A stretch of 64,000 bases of DNA from Melittangium boletus DSM 14713 (GTDB taxonomy: Bacteria; Myxococcota; Myxococcia; Myxococcales; Myxococcaceae): NCBI RefSeq assembly GCF_002305855.1, contig NZ_CP022163.1:4154292-4218291 (forward strand), read 5' to 3'. The stretch's first letter is position 1; each line of letters begins with the position of its first letter. The position numbers and the translations under genes are program-made. The notes under the pieces were generated by a model, which was not told where the DNA came from, searched no databases, and saw only the letters and a program-made list of their open reading frames with translations. Positions 17,085 to 26,540 of this stretch are shown piece by piece.

Positions 17085-17696
17085 CTATTCCACCACCACC
17101 ACGTCCCCCGTGCGGAGGCGGAAGGTCGCCGCGGAGCCCTCGTTGCGGCTGAGGAGTTCCCAGTTGAAGCGGATGCGCACGGGCGTCTGGTAGCCGGCCT
17201 CGCGGCGCAGCACGAAGATGCCGTCGTCGCGCGCGTAGTCCGTGAAGCCGCCCGCCTCCGACACCGCCTGCAGGAGGCCCGCGCCCGGCGAGAGCTGCTT
17301 GTTGCCGGGGTTGCGCACCTCGCCCAGCACGGAGATCTTCACGGGCTGGGCCTCGTCCACCACGACGGTGACGACGGGATTGGCCACCAGGTCCTTGAGC
17401 CGCTGCTCCACGGCGCGGGCGAGCGCGGCCGGCGTCTGGCCCGCGGCGTCCACGTCGTTGAGCAGGGGCAGGCTGATGCGGCCATCATCGCGCACGCGCA
17501 GGCGCGGCGAGGAGATCTGCCCCTGGTTCCACACGTTGACGGTGATGACGTCCCCGCGGCGGATGAGGTAGCTGTCGTCCTGTTGCGTCTGGGGCTCGCG
17601 GTAATCATCCACCCAGATGAAACGGCCGGGCTGGTAGCACCCGGAGGCGAGCAATAGCGCGGTCAGGGCGATCCAAGGGACGGCAATGGGCTTCAT
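17085..17696 (-). CDS. epsY: Short OPX polysaccharide export lipoprotein (EpsY, Wza-like)
   Basis: A 203-residue lipoprotein with lipobox LLASGC (Cys20). A polysaccharide export (PES) domain follows (YLIRRGDVITVNVWNQ and LRVRDDGRISLPLLNDV), then one SLBB domain (VKISVLGEVRNPG and LLQAVSEAGGFTDYARDD). E. coli Wza is about 380 residues and ends in a helix that spans the outer membrane; that part and further SLBB repeats are missing here, so another protein must make the outer-membrane pore, most likely EpsX, encoded next door. The start overlaps the wzx stop (ATGA), so the two are translationally coupled. Confidence 0.93.
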   Translation of the reverse strand: MKPIAVPWIALTALLLASGCYQPGRFIWVDDYREPQTQQDDSYLIRRGDVITVNVWNQGQISSPRLRVRDDGRISLPLLNDVDAAGQTPAALARAVEQRLKDLVANPVVTVVVDEAQPVKISVLGEVRNPGNKQLSPGAGLLQAVSEAGGFTDYARDDGIFVLRREAGYQTPVRIRFNWELLSRNEGSAATFRLRTGDVVVVE

Positions 17697-19270
17697 GCGG
17701 CGCGTTCCTCCTGGGAGGCGGGCGATGCGGCGCTGGGAGCGGGCTTGCGGCGATCCTTCACCCGGCGCACCAGCGCGAGGACCTCGTCCCGGCGCACCGC
17801 TCCGGTGGCCAGGATGAGCGTGAGGTAGACGGTTCCATCCACGACGAGGCGGGCGAGGCCCCGGAGCAAATCCCGCGAGTCCAGCCCCACGTGCCCGAGC
17901 CCCAGGTGTACCCCGGTGACGGCGGCGCACACGCCCGCCGTCTTGCCCAGCACGGCGAGGCTCCGCGCGTCGTAGGCGCGCGAGCCGATGGCGGACACGA
18001 GGATGATCGTGACGATGACCTCGCAGAGGGCGAGCGACAGGGCGGTGGCGCTCGCGCCTCCCGTGGGGCCCATCCGCGCGAGCAGGGGCGGAATGAGCAG
18101 CAGGTTGAGCGCGGGGTTGAGCACCGCGGCGAGCAGGGACGTGCGCGTCACCGTCCAGGTGCGGCTGGCGGCCATGAGCCAACTGCCACACACCGTGGCC
18201 ACGTAGGTGAGCACGAAGATGGGCGCGAGCAGCCGCAGCACCGGGGCCGCGGGCAGGTAGGCCTCGCCGATCATCAGCCGCACCCACGTCTCCGAGCCCA
18301 GCGCCAGCGCCAGCGTCACGGGGACGGACACGGTGATGACGCCTTCCAGGCCCCGGCGGAGGATGCGGGTGAACTCCTCGGGCGAGCTCGACGCCGCGCG
18401 CGACATCATCGGCAGGAGCACCCAGCCGAGGATGGGCGAGAGCAGCATCGTCATGCCGGCGATGCCCCAGATGGCGCCGTAGTAGCCCACCTCCGTCTTG
18501 TTGGCCACGAGCCCGAGGATGCTCACGTCCACGCGGCCGTTGGTGGCCAGCGCCGCCTCGTTGAGGAAGAAGGGGAGGGCGGCCAGCAGCGCCGCCGCCG
18601 TGGCGCGCGCGTCCACCCGGAACTGGAGCCCGGCGTGCGCGCGCGTGAGGTGCACGAGGAAGCCCGCCTTGACGACCTCGGCGCCGATGAACGGCGCGGC
18701 GAGCCACGGCAGCGGCAGGCCGAGGAGCAACACCAGCACCAGCCCGCCGCCCCAGATGCACTTCATGACGACGTGGGCCACCGACAGGCCGTCCACCTTC
18801 TCGCGCGCGTGCAGCACCGCGGCGAGGATGGCGTTGAGCCGGAAGAAGAACTGGTAGACGCCCAGCAGCAGCGCCAGCCGCTGCACCTCGGGCGGCTCTC
18901 CTCCCGCGCGCATCACCCACAGCATTCCGCCGGTGAGCACGAGCGCCAGCGCGAGCTGCAACAGCAGCGTGCCGCCGAAGAACTCGCTCGCGTGTTCGCG
19001 CCGGACCGACACTTCCTTGCGGATGTAGACGTCCAGGCCCAGCGCGCTGAGCACGAAGAACGCGCCGGAGAAGCCGTCCGCCCAGTTGTAGCGGCCAAAG
19101 CTCTCGGGCCCGAGGTAGCGCGGCAACACCATGCGCATGACCAGCGCGATGCCGTACGTCACCAGCAGCGAGCCGCCCAGCTTGAGGGCGTTGCGCAGGG
19201 AGGTGTGGGCATCCACCGCTGGGGGAGGGGCGGGCTCGGCCCCGGTGGGCGCCGCGCTCGTGGGGGGCAT
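17693..19270 (-). CDS. wzx: Wzx-type repeat-unit flippase (MOP superfamily)
   Basis: A 525-residue membrane protein with about fourteen hydrophobic helices, of the polysaccharide transporter (RfbX/MurJ-like) family. A typical start of the fold is GGSLLVTYGIALVMRMVLPRYLGPESFGRYNW. It would flip the undecaprenyl-linked repeat unit to the periplasm. Both tails are Pro/Ala/Arg-rich and cytoplasmic. The ATG at 19270 is used; upstream in-frame codons run into a non-coding region. It is the first gene of the leftward operon that runs to the GH44 gene, and the 155 bp before it, shared with a divergent transporter gene, carry a perfect palindrome at 19344. Confidence 0.92.
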   Translation of the reverse strand: MPPTSAAPTGAEPAPPPAVDAHTSLRNALKLGGSLLVTYGIALVMRMVLPRYLGPESFGRYNWADGFSGAFFVLSALGLDVYIRKEVSVRREHASEFFGGTLLLQLALALVLTGGMLWVMRAGGEPPEVQRLALLLGVYQFFFRLNAILAAVLHAREKVDGLSVAHVVMKCIWGGGLVLVLLLGLPLPWLAAPFIGAEVVKAGFLVHLTRAHAGLQFRVDARATAAALLAALPFFLNEAALATNGRVDVSILGLVANKTEVGYYGAIWGIAGMTMLLSPILGWVLLPMMSRAASSSPEEFTRILRRGLEGVITVSVPVTLALALGSETWVRLMIGEAYLPAAPVLRLLAPIFVLTYVATVCGSWLMAASRTWTVTRTSLLAAVLNPALNLLLIPPLLARMGPTGGASATALSLALCEVIVTIILVSAIGSRAYDARSLAVLGKTAGVCAAVTGVHLGLGHVGLDSRDLLRGLARLVVDGTVYLTLILATGAVRRDEVLALVRRVKDRRKPAPSAASPASQEERAA

Positions 19271-19343
19271 GTCGATGACGGTGACCTCGAAACGAAGAGC
19301 CCGCGCAGTGAACGCCAGAGGTGTCCCCCCGTCAAACAAACAC

Positions 19344-19357
19344 CTACAGGCCTGTAG
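19344..19357. promoter_or_regulatory. Perfect 14-bp palindrome between wzx and the CDF gene
   Basis: CTACAGGCCTGTAG reads the same on both strands. It lies 74 bp before the wzx start and 69 bp before the start of the divergent gene, where an operator would be expected. Its half-site CCTGTAG recurs in the inverted repeat at 22284, upstream of epsZ. No regulator can be named. Confidence 0.5.
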
Positions 19358-19425
19358 AGCGAGGGAGCGGATCGTCCCGGGGCCCATGCTAGGTTGGCTC
19401 CTCCTCGCGTCCCTTCTCTCCCTTC

Positions 19426-20478
19426 ATGTCCGCTCCCGCTTCTTCCATCAAAACGGTTCTTCTCGCCCTCTCGGGCAACGCGCTGGTCACCCTGGCGAAG
19501 TTCTTCGCCTTCGCGCTTTCCGGCTCCGGGGCCATGTTATCGGAGGCCGTTCACTCCGCGGCCGATACTGGCAACCAGGTGCTGCTCTTCCTAGGTCTCA
19601 AGCGCGCTGGCCGCGCGCGGGACGAGGAGTTCCACTACGGCTACGGCGGCGAGCGCTTCGTCTTCGGCATCCTCTCGGCCGCGGGCATCTTCTTCCTGGG
19701 CTGCGGGGTGACCGTGTACCACGGTGTCTCCTCGCTGCTTGATCCCCACCCGGCCCAGGTGGGCCCGCTCACCTTCGCGGTGCTGGGCTTCTCCTTCCTG
19801 GTGGAGGGCGGCGTGCTGGTGATGGCCGTGCGCGGGGTGCTCCCCCTCAGCCGGGAGCTGGGCTTCTTCCGCTACGTGCGCGAGAAGGCGGACCCCGCCA
19901 CCGTGGCCATCCTGCTCGAGGATGGAGCGGCGGTGCTGGGCCTCCTCCTCGCCACGGGCGGCATCGTGCTCTCCCACGTCACCGGCAATCCCCTGTTCGA
20001 CGCGTCCGCGTCCGTGGTGGTGGGCCTGCTCCTGGGCCTCATCGCCGTGTACCTGGTGGTGGAGAACCGCTCGCACCTGCTGGGCCGGGCGGTGCCCGAC
20101 GAGGTGGAGGCGCGCTTCGTGGCGCTCGTGCGCGCCCGGCCGAGCATCGCGGACATCCACGACGTGAAGACGCGGCAGATCACCCCGGAGGTGTTCCTGT
20201 TCAAGGCCGAGGTGCGCTTCAGCGACGCCTTCGTGGCCTCCTGGTTGTCCCAGGCCCTGCGCGGCATGGGCGAGTTGCCCTCGGGGGAGGGCCGAGAGCA
20301 GGCGCTCCTGCCCTCCGCCCAGAGCCTCATCCGTCTGCTCAGCGAGGAGATCGACGCCATCGAGGCCGAGGTGCGCGCCGTCATCCCCGAGGCCCGGCAC
20401 ATCGATCTGGAGTTGGAGCACCTGCCTGTCTCCGCCCCGGGCGTGGCCGCCGACACCGGCGTGCTCAAATCCGCCTGA
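19426..20478 (+). CDS. CDF family cation efflux transporter (SLC30A9/ZnT9-like)
   Basis: A 350-residue cation diffusion facilitator with six membrane helices and a C-terminal cytoplasmic domain. The first metal site is in SEAVHSAADTGNQ (His and Asp). The matching helix-5 site is ILLEDGAAVLGLLLA, with Glu-Asp instead of the usual His-x-x-x-Asp, as in the subgroup related to eukaryotic ZnT9. A second Asp-rich helix (LFDASASVVVGLLLG) is present. It would export a divalent cation such as zinc or manganese. It is divergent from wzx and converges on epsZ, so it splits the polysaccharide locus without an obvious link to it. Confidence 0.88.
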   Translation: MSAPASSIKTVLLALSGNALVTLAKFFAFALSGSGAMLSEAVHSAADTGNQVLLFLGLKRAGRARDEEFHYGYGGERFVFGILSAAGIFFLGCGVTVYHGVSSLLDPHPAQVGPLTFAVLGFSFLVEGGVLVMAVRGVLPLSRELGFFRYVREKADPATVAILLEDGAAVLGLLLATGGIVLSHVTGNPLFDASASVVVGLLLGLIAVYLVVENRSHLLGRAVPDEVEARFVALVRARPSIADIHDVKTRQITPEVFLFKAEVRFSDAFVASWLSQALRGMGELPSGEGREQALLPSAQSLIRLLSEEIDAIEAEVRAVIPEARHIDLELEHLPVSAPGVAADTGVLKSA

Positions 20479-20480
20479 CT

Positions 20481-20505
20481 GCTCGCGCCGCTAGCTCGCG
20501 CCGCT
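20481..20505. repeat. 12-bp tandem duplication across the epsZ stop codon
   Basis: GCTCGCGCCGCT occurs twice with one base between the copies (20481-20492 and 20494-20505). The epsZ TAG lies at 20491-20493. The duplication may have changed the epsZ C-terminus, which ends ITGSGAS. Confidence 0.7.
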
Positions 20506-22068
20506 GCCGGTGATGACCACGGGCACCGTCTTGAGGATGAGGTTGATGTCGTTCTTGAGGCTCCAGTGGTCGATGTACTGCATGTCCAGGTACATCCACT
20601 GTTCGAACGAGATCTGATTGCGCCCCGACACCTGCCAGATGCAGGTGAGGCCCGGGCGCACGGACAGGCGGCGGCGCTGCCACGCGGCGTACTTCGCCAC
20701 CTCCTTGGGGATGGGCGGCCGCGGCCCCACCACGCTCATCTCGCCGCGCAGCACGTTGATGAGCTGGGGCAGCTCGTCGATGGAGTACTTGCGGATGAAG
20801 CGGCCCACGCGGGTGATGCGCGGATCGTTCTTCATCTTGAAGACGGGGCCCGACTGCTCGTTGAGCGCCTCCAGCTTCGCCTTGAGCTCCTCGGCGTTGA
20901 CCACCATGGAGCGGAACTTGAGCATGCCGAAGCTCTTGCCGTGCAGACCCACGCGCTCCTGCTTGAAGAAGATGGGCCCGCGGCTGGTGAACTTCACCGC
21001 CAGCGCCACGCCCACGAGCAGCGGCGAGAGCACCGCCAGCGCCGCCGTGGAGCTCACGATGTCGAAGAGCCGCTTGAGCGCCATCTGGTGCGGCAGGAAG
21101 GCGTGCGTCACGAAGTGCAGGTAGCCGTCGGAGACCGCGTGGTCATCCACCGGGCGCGCCCGGTCGAAGCGCATGTGGTAGGCCGGCAGCGCGAAGGGGA
21201 TGCCGAACTTCTCGCACAGCTTCACCGCCGCCTGCATCTCCGTGGACTGCTTGACGAGGTTGCCGGCGATGTAGACCTCGTCCACCGGCACCGTGCTCAG
21301 CACCTGCTCCAGGTCCTTCACCGCGCCCAGCATGGGCGCCGGTATCTCCCCCGAGGCCGTTTCGTTGCCGAAGTTCAGATAGCCAATCACCTTGCGGCGG
21401 TGCTTGGTGGTCAGATCCTCGCCCGTGAGCCGCCCCATGGGGCCCACGCCCAGGATGAGCACGTCATCGCGCGGCTGCTCCTGCACGGACAGCCGCCGGA
21501 AGAAGTACAGACGCGGCAGCGCCACCGACGGCCACAAGAGCGGCGGAAAGAGACTCAGCGCGACGATCCACGACTCGGTGCCCATCACCAGACGCGTGAG
21601 GAAGAGCACCACCGTGACGACCATCACCTGGATGGAGATGAGCGCCAGATCATCCAGGCGCTCGCGATCCGCGAAGTGCACGTCGTAGAGGCACAGCGCC
21701 GTGCCCACCACGAGCCAGGAGATGACGCCCACCCCCAGCAGCACCCAGAGATCCGTGCGCTCCAGGTGGAGGTCATGCCCCATGAGCGTCGTGGAGATGA
21801 GCAGCGCCGCCACCACCAGCACCACGTCCGCCACCAGGTTCACCTTGGCGGCGAAGCCCGGGGCGAAGCGCGAGGGCTCCGGCTGCGTGGCCCGCGCGGG
21901 CACGAGCGCCAGAGGTTGTTTCGTCTCCTCGGCTCCAGTGGCCGCCGCCTGCTGCACCAGCGGCGCCGCGACGGACGCCGACAGGTGGGCAACGGGCTCG
22001 GCCCCCTCCTGGGACTTGTTGGAGAGAGGCTCGTGGGAAGGGGCACCAATTTCAGATGCGGGTCGCAT
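20491..22068 (-). CDS. epsZ: Polyisoprenyl-phosphate hexose-1-phosphate transferase (EpsZ, WbaP-like)
   Basis: A 525-residue initiating enzyme that moves a hexose-1-phosphate to undecaprenyl phosphate. After a low-complexity N-terminus come four membrane helices, a CoA-binding-like Rossmann domain (DVLILGVGPMGRLTGEDL), a fifth hydrophobic segment in FDIVSSTAALAVLSPLL, and the catalytic domain with GPIFFKQERVGLHGK, LKFRSMVVNAEE, DELPQLINVLRGEMS, VGPRPPIP and RPGLTCIWQVSGRN. All conserved catalytic residues of the family (KFRSM, Asp-Glu, PGLT) are there. It is transcribed alone from its own region, with a promoter-like sequence about 120 bp upstream. The symbol is inferred from gene order. Confidence 0.94.
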   Translation of the reverse strand: MRPASEIGAPSHEPLSNKSQEGAEPVAHLSASVAAPLVQQAAATGAEETKQPLALVPARATQPEPSRFAPGFAAKVNLVADVVLVVAALLISTTLMGHDLHLERTDLWVLLGVGVISWLVVGTALCLYDVHFADRERLDDLALISIQVMVVTVVLFLTRLVMGTESWIVALSLFPPLLWPSVALPRLYFFRRLSVQEQPRDDVLILGVGPMGRLTGEDLTTKHRRKVIGYLNFGNETASGEIPAPMLGAVKDLEQVLSTVPVDEVYIAGNLVKQSTEMQAAVKLCEKFGIPFALPAYHMRFDRARPVDDHAVSDGYLHFVTHAFLPHQMALKRLFDIVSSTAALAVLSPLLVGVALAVKFTSRGPIFFKQERVGLHGKSFGMLKFRSMVVNAEELKAKLEALNEQSGPVFKMKNDPRITRVGRFIRKYSIDELPQLINVLRGEMSVVGPRPPIPKEVAKYAAWQRRRLSVRPGLTCIWQVSGRNQISFEQWMYLDMQYIDHWSLKNDINLILKTVPVVITGSGAS

Positions 22069-22186
22069 TCGTGAGCCTGTCAGGAGTTGGAATCGACGGC
22101 CCGGATGATAAAGGACCGAGATGCTGGCATGAAGCGGGGGTCACCCAACTGTTCAGAGCACGCGGCCTCCGGAGTCCGCAGCGAAC

Positions 22187-22216
22187 AGCGTAAAGGGTTG
22201 GGCTGAAATCCGTCAA
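22187..22216 (-). promoter_or_regulatory. Candidate housekeeping promoter of epsZ
   Basis: On the minus strand TTGACG (22216-22211) is followed after 18 bp by TACGCT (22192-22187), a fair match to vegetative -35 and -10 elements. The epsZ start is 119 bp further on. It lies in the 302-bp gap 22069-22370, where I see no gene: a 66-residue frame on the minus strand has poor codons. The gap also holds the inverted repeat at 22284. Confidence 0.45.
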
Positions 22217-22283
22217 CCATCCCTGGATTCATCCACCCCAGGTAGAAGCCCGTGTGTGGATAGGCGTTGTAGGCCCACACGCG

Positions 22284-22297
22284 TCCTACCTGTAGGA
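22284..22297. promoter_or_regulatory. Inverted repeat upstream of epsZ
   Basis: TCCTAC and GTAGGA flank a CT spacer, giving a 14-bp inverted repeat. It contains CCTGTAG, the same half-site as the palindrome before wzx. It lies about 70 bp upstream of the putative epsZ -35 box and 74 bp before the acetyltransferase gene on the other strand, so it could serve either. Confidence 0.4.
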
Positions 22298-22370
22298 GGT
22301 GGGTGCGAGGGGCAGGACCTCATGGGTGCTCCGCGTGGAGGCGCGACGTGAGCGTGCTAGAGGCTCGGGC

Positions 22371-22895
22371 ATGAGTCCACACAGGTGGGAGGGGGTCGTC
22401 ATCCGCGAGGCGCGACCCGAGGATGACGCCGCCGTGGGCGAGCTGCTGGTGGAGTCGTTCATCACCCAGTACGCCCAGAAGCTGCCAGAGGTGCGCTATG
22501 ACGAGACGCGCAAGCGCGAGCTTCGGGATGTGGCGCGTCGGCGCGCCGTGGGCCGGGTGCTGGTGGCCGAGCTGGTGGGGCGCGTGGTGGGCACCGTGTC
22601 CCTGTGGCCCCCGGGCGCGCCGGGTTCCGAGGCCTGGATACCGGGCGCGGCGGATCTCCGGCAGCTGGCCACGGCGGTGGATTTCCATGGACAGGGGCTG
22701 TCCGGACCCCTGCTGGACGCGGCCGAGCGGCTCGCGCGTGAGTGGTCCGTGCCCGCCATCTGCTTGCATGTGCGCCAGGGGGCGGTGGGGGTGGCGCGCA
22801 TGTACGAGCGCCGGGGCTTCGTGCGCGAGCCCACGGGAGACCTGGCCCTGCCCACCCTCTTCCTCGAAGCCTATGTGCTGCGTTTCCCCGCGTGA
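22371..22895 (+). CDS. GNAT family N-acetyltransferase
   Basis: A 174-residue single-domain acetyltransferase. It has the N-terminal VVIREARPEDDAAVGELL start of the fold, strand 4 with an acidic turn (LATAVDFHGQGL), the acetyl-CoA loop GQGLSGPLLDAAERLA, and a final MYERRGFVREP motif. The substrate, a small-molecule amine or a protein N-terminus, cannot be told. The ATG at 22371 follows an AT-poor region without a strong ribosome site. It is divergent from epsZ and has no clear functional tie to it. Confidence 0.85.
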   Translation: MSPHRWEGVVIREARPEDDAAVGELLVESFITQYAQKLPEVRYDETRKRELRDVARRRAVGRVLVAELVGRVVGTVSLWPPGAPGSEAWIPGAADLRQLATAVDFHGQGLSGPLLDAAERLAREWSVPAICLHVRQGAVGVARMYERRGFVREPTGDLALPTLFLEAYVLRFPA

Positions 22896-23049
22896 AGCCA
22901 GACGCTCGCTCGCACGTCTGCCCTTGACGCCCCTCCGAGAATTCCTCTCTCGTTTTCCCTGAAAGGGATTGGAGTCCGTTGCACCCTGCATCGAGTTCCG
23001 GCGGGAGGCGAATTCTGTGGCCAGGGAGCCTGATGGGACGGCCTTGATC

Positions 23050-23064
23050 GCGAGGTTCTCGCGC
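23050..23064. promoter_or_regulatory. Short perfect hairpin before the oxidoreductase gene
   Basis: CGCGAG and CTCGCG are separated by GTT. It lies about 50 bp before the start of the oxidoreductase gene, where a TetR-type or similar operator could be. Evidence is the symmetry and position only. Confidence 0.3.
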
Positions 23065-23115
23065 GGCGCTGGTGCCGTGTAGCGTCTCCGGCTCGTGTCC
23101 AGGCGGAGGAACACC

Positions 23116-24087
23116 ATGCGCGCGTTGCGATTGGAGCGGTTGGAGGGTCCCGAGGGGTTGCTGCTCACGGAGGTGCCGGAGCCCGAGGCGGGCGATCAGG
23201 TGCTCATCGACGTGAGGGCCGCGGGCGTGAGCTTTCCGGATCTGCTGCTCAGCCGGGGCCAGTACCAGATGAAGCCCTCGCTGCCCTTCGTGCCCGGTGT
23301 GGAGGTCGCGGGCGTGGTGCGCCATGCGCCGGAGGGCGCGGCGGTGAAGGCGGGAGACCGGGTGATGGCCTTCACCCTGCTGGGGGGTTGGGCGGACGTG
23401 GTGGCCGCCGCGCCCGGCATGACGTTTCCCATCCCCGAGGGCTGGAGCTTCGAGGCCGCCGCGGGCACGGTGATGAACTACCACACGGCCCACTTCGCGC
23501 TGCACCGCCGGGGCCGGTTGCGCGAGGGCGAGACGGTGCTCGTGCATGGCGCCGCGGGAGGCGTGGGCACGGCGAGCCTGCAGGTGGCGCGAGGCGCGGG
23601 CGCGCGCGTGCTCGCGGTGGTGAGCAGCGAGGAGAAGGCCGAGGTGGCGCGCAGCGCGGGCGCGGACCGGGCGTTCCTGTCCACCTCCGGGGATTGGGTT
23701 TCCCAGGTGAAGGAGGCGACCGGAGGCCGGGGCGTGGACGTGGTGCTGGATCCCGTGGGCGGCGACATCTTCGACCTGAGCCTCAAGTGTCTGGCGCCCG
23801 AGGGCCGCCTGCTCGTGGTGGGCTTCGCGGGCGGACGGATTCCCGAGGTGAAGGTGAACCGGCTGTTGCTCAAGAACGTGGACGTGGTGGGCGTGGCCTG
23901 GGGCTCTTTCCTGCTGCACGAGCCCGGCATCACGGCGGAGATCTCCCGCGCGTTGGCCTCGCTGGCGGAGAAGGGCTTCGTCGAGCCGGTGGTGGGCCCC
24001 GTCTTCCCCCTGGAGCAGGCCGCCCAGGCGCTGCGCGCGCTCGAGTCACGCACGGCCGTGGGCAAGGTGGTGTTGCGCGTGCGATGA
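23116..24087 (+). CDS. NADPH:quinone oxidoreductase family protein (MDR superfamily)
   Basis: A 323-residue medium-chain reductase of the zinc-independent quinone oxidoreductase type. It has the GroES-like N-terminal half (VRAAGVSFPDLLLSRGQYQ, where zinc enzymes have Cys), a substrate loop (PFVPGVEVAGVV), and the Rossmann NADPH site VLVHGAAGGVGTASLQVA. The proposed catalytic-region motif RGVDVVLDPVGGD is present. A GGAGGA site sits six bases before the ATG at 23116. It is followed after 76 bp by an acyl-CoA synthetase gene on the same strand, so both may take part in lipid catabolism, an inference from the pairing. Confidence 0.9.
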   Translation: MRALRLERLEGPEGLLLTEVPEPEAGDQVLIDVRAAGVSFPDLLLSRGQYQMKPSLPFVPGVEVAGVVRHAPEGAAVKAGDRVMAFTLLGGWADVVAAAPGMTFPIPEGWSFEAAAGTVMNYHTAHFALHRRGRLREGETVLVHGAAGGVGTASLQVARGAGARVLAVVSSEEKAEVARSAGADRAFLSTSGDWVSQVKEATGGRGVDVVLDPVGGDIFDLSLKCLAPEGRLLVVGFAGGRIPEVKVNRLLLKNVDVVGVAWGSFLLHEPGITAEISRALASLAEKGFVEPVVGPVFPLEQAAQALRALESRTAVGKVVLRVR

Positions 24088-24163
24088 CCTGATCCCGGAG
24101 GTTCGCTCCGGTGAGCGGCCTCGTTAGCATGGGGGCTTCCTTCCCCCGCAGCGAGGCACACCA

Positions 24164-25801
<1,638 letters not shown>

Positions 25802-25865
25802 GGGTGAGACAGCCTGCTTGAGGGGGCTGGTCGCCACATCAGATGGCGCGAGTAGAGTGGGACTC

Positions 25866-26540
25866 ATGAATCTCTCGACTCATTTCTCGCGCCTGGGCTG
25901 GGTTGTCTTGCTCGGGAGTCTGGTGACGGGTTGCGCGACGGAGACTGCTTGGCGGACGGAACTCGGGGCGGACCCGGTGAAGACGGTGGCCTCGCCCGCG
26001 CCAGAAGAACTCTCCGACTTCGTGCTCGTCCTCCACTCCGCTCCGGGCCGCGGGATGACGCACGAATGGCGCCGGGCCGAGACGATCGACCTTTCGGCGT
26101 ACCAGCATCCGGCTCGGGCTTCGGGCTCGAGCGGAGGCGTCGTGTTCGCCGCCATGCAGCCGCGCGATTGCCATGCGGAACTCCTGGACTGCGTGGCCAG
26201 ATGCATGCGCCGACCGCTTCCTCGCGGGTTCGGTCACATGACGCTGGGAAACAGGGGCAAGGGGGCGAAGGAACAATACTGCCAGGATGAGTGCATGCGG
26301 CCCTTCAGGGATTGCGAGGAGTCGCAGGGGCGTCAGCTCCACGAATTCTCGGCCATGGACAAGGCCGTGGATTGGTTGGAGCGCCACTCCCAGGTGCTCC
26401 TGGCGGGGAGCGTGGTGATCATCGCGGGAGTCGTCTTCGTCACGGTGTCCGCGGGCGCGGGATTGCTCGTGCTCGTTCCCGCGACGCTGCTGTCCGTCGC
26501 GGCGCCTGGGTCGGTGGGCGAGCGGGTGGCGCTCCAATGA
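25866..26540 (+). CDS. Lipoprotein with double-Cys region and C-terminal membrane helix, SitA-like module
   Basis: A 224-residue protein with a clear lipobox (LVTGC, Cys22). The middle part has six Cys in a compact pattern: DCHAELLDCVARCMRRPLP, then YCQDECMRPFRDCEES. A long hydrophobic helix follows (VLLAGSVVIIAGVVFVTVSAGAGLLVLVP in two parts), then 20 polar residues. I recognise this layout from myxobacterial lipoproteins that carry variable toxin C-termini and pass between cells by outer-membrane exchange (SitA group), but here there is no extra C-terminal toxin domain. The stop overlaps the next start (ATGA), so the two genes act as a pair. Toxin, carrier or immunity role is not proven. 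Confidence 0.62.
   Translation: MNLSTHFSRLGWVVLLGSLVTGCATETAWRTELGADPVKTVASPAPEELSDFVLVLHSAPGRGMTHEWRRAETIDLSAYQHPARASGSSGGVVFAAMQPRDCHAELLDCVARCMRRPLPRGFGHMTLGNRGKGAKEQYCQDECMRPFRDCEESQGRQLHEFSAMDKAVDWLERHSQVLLAGSVVIIAGVVFVTVSAGAGLLVLVPATLLSVAAPGSVGERVALQ

Noticed and set aside
22080..22280. A 66-residue frame on the minus strand upstream of epsZ
   Set aside because: It overlaps the candidate epsZ promoter, has no ribosome site and mixed codons unlike the window's coding sequence.
22069..22370. A sigma-54 type promoter in the epsZ upstream region
   Set aside because: TGGCAT is present on the plus strand, but no TTGC-type -12 element follows at the right distance; the TTGACG/TACGCT pair fits better.
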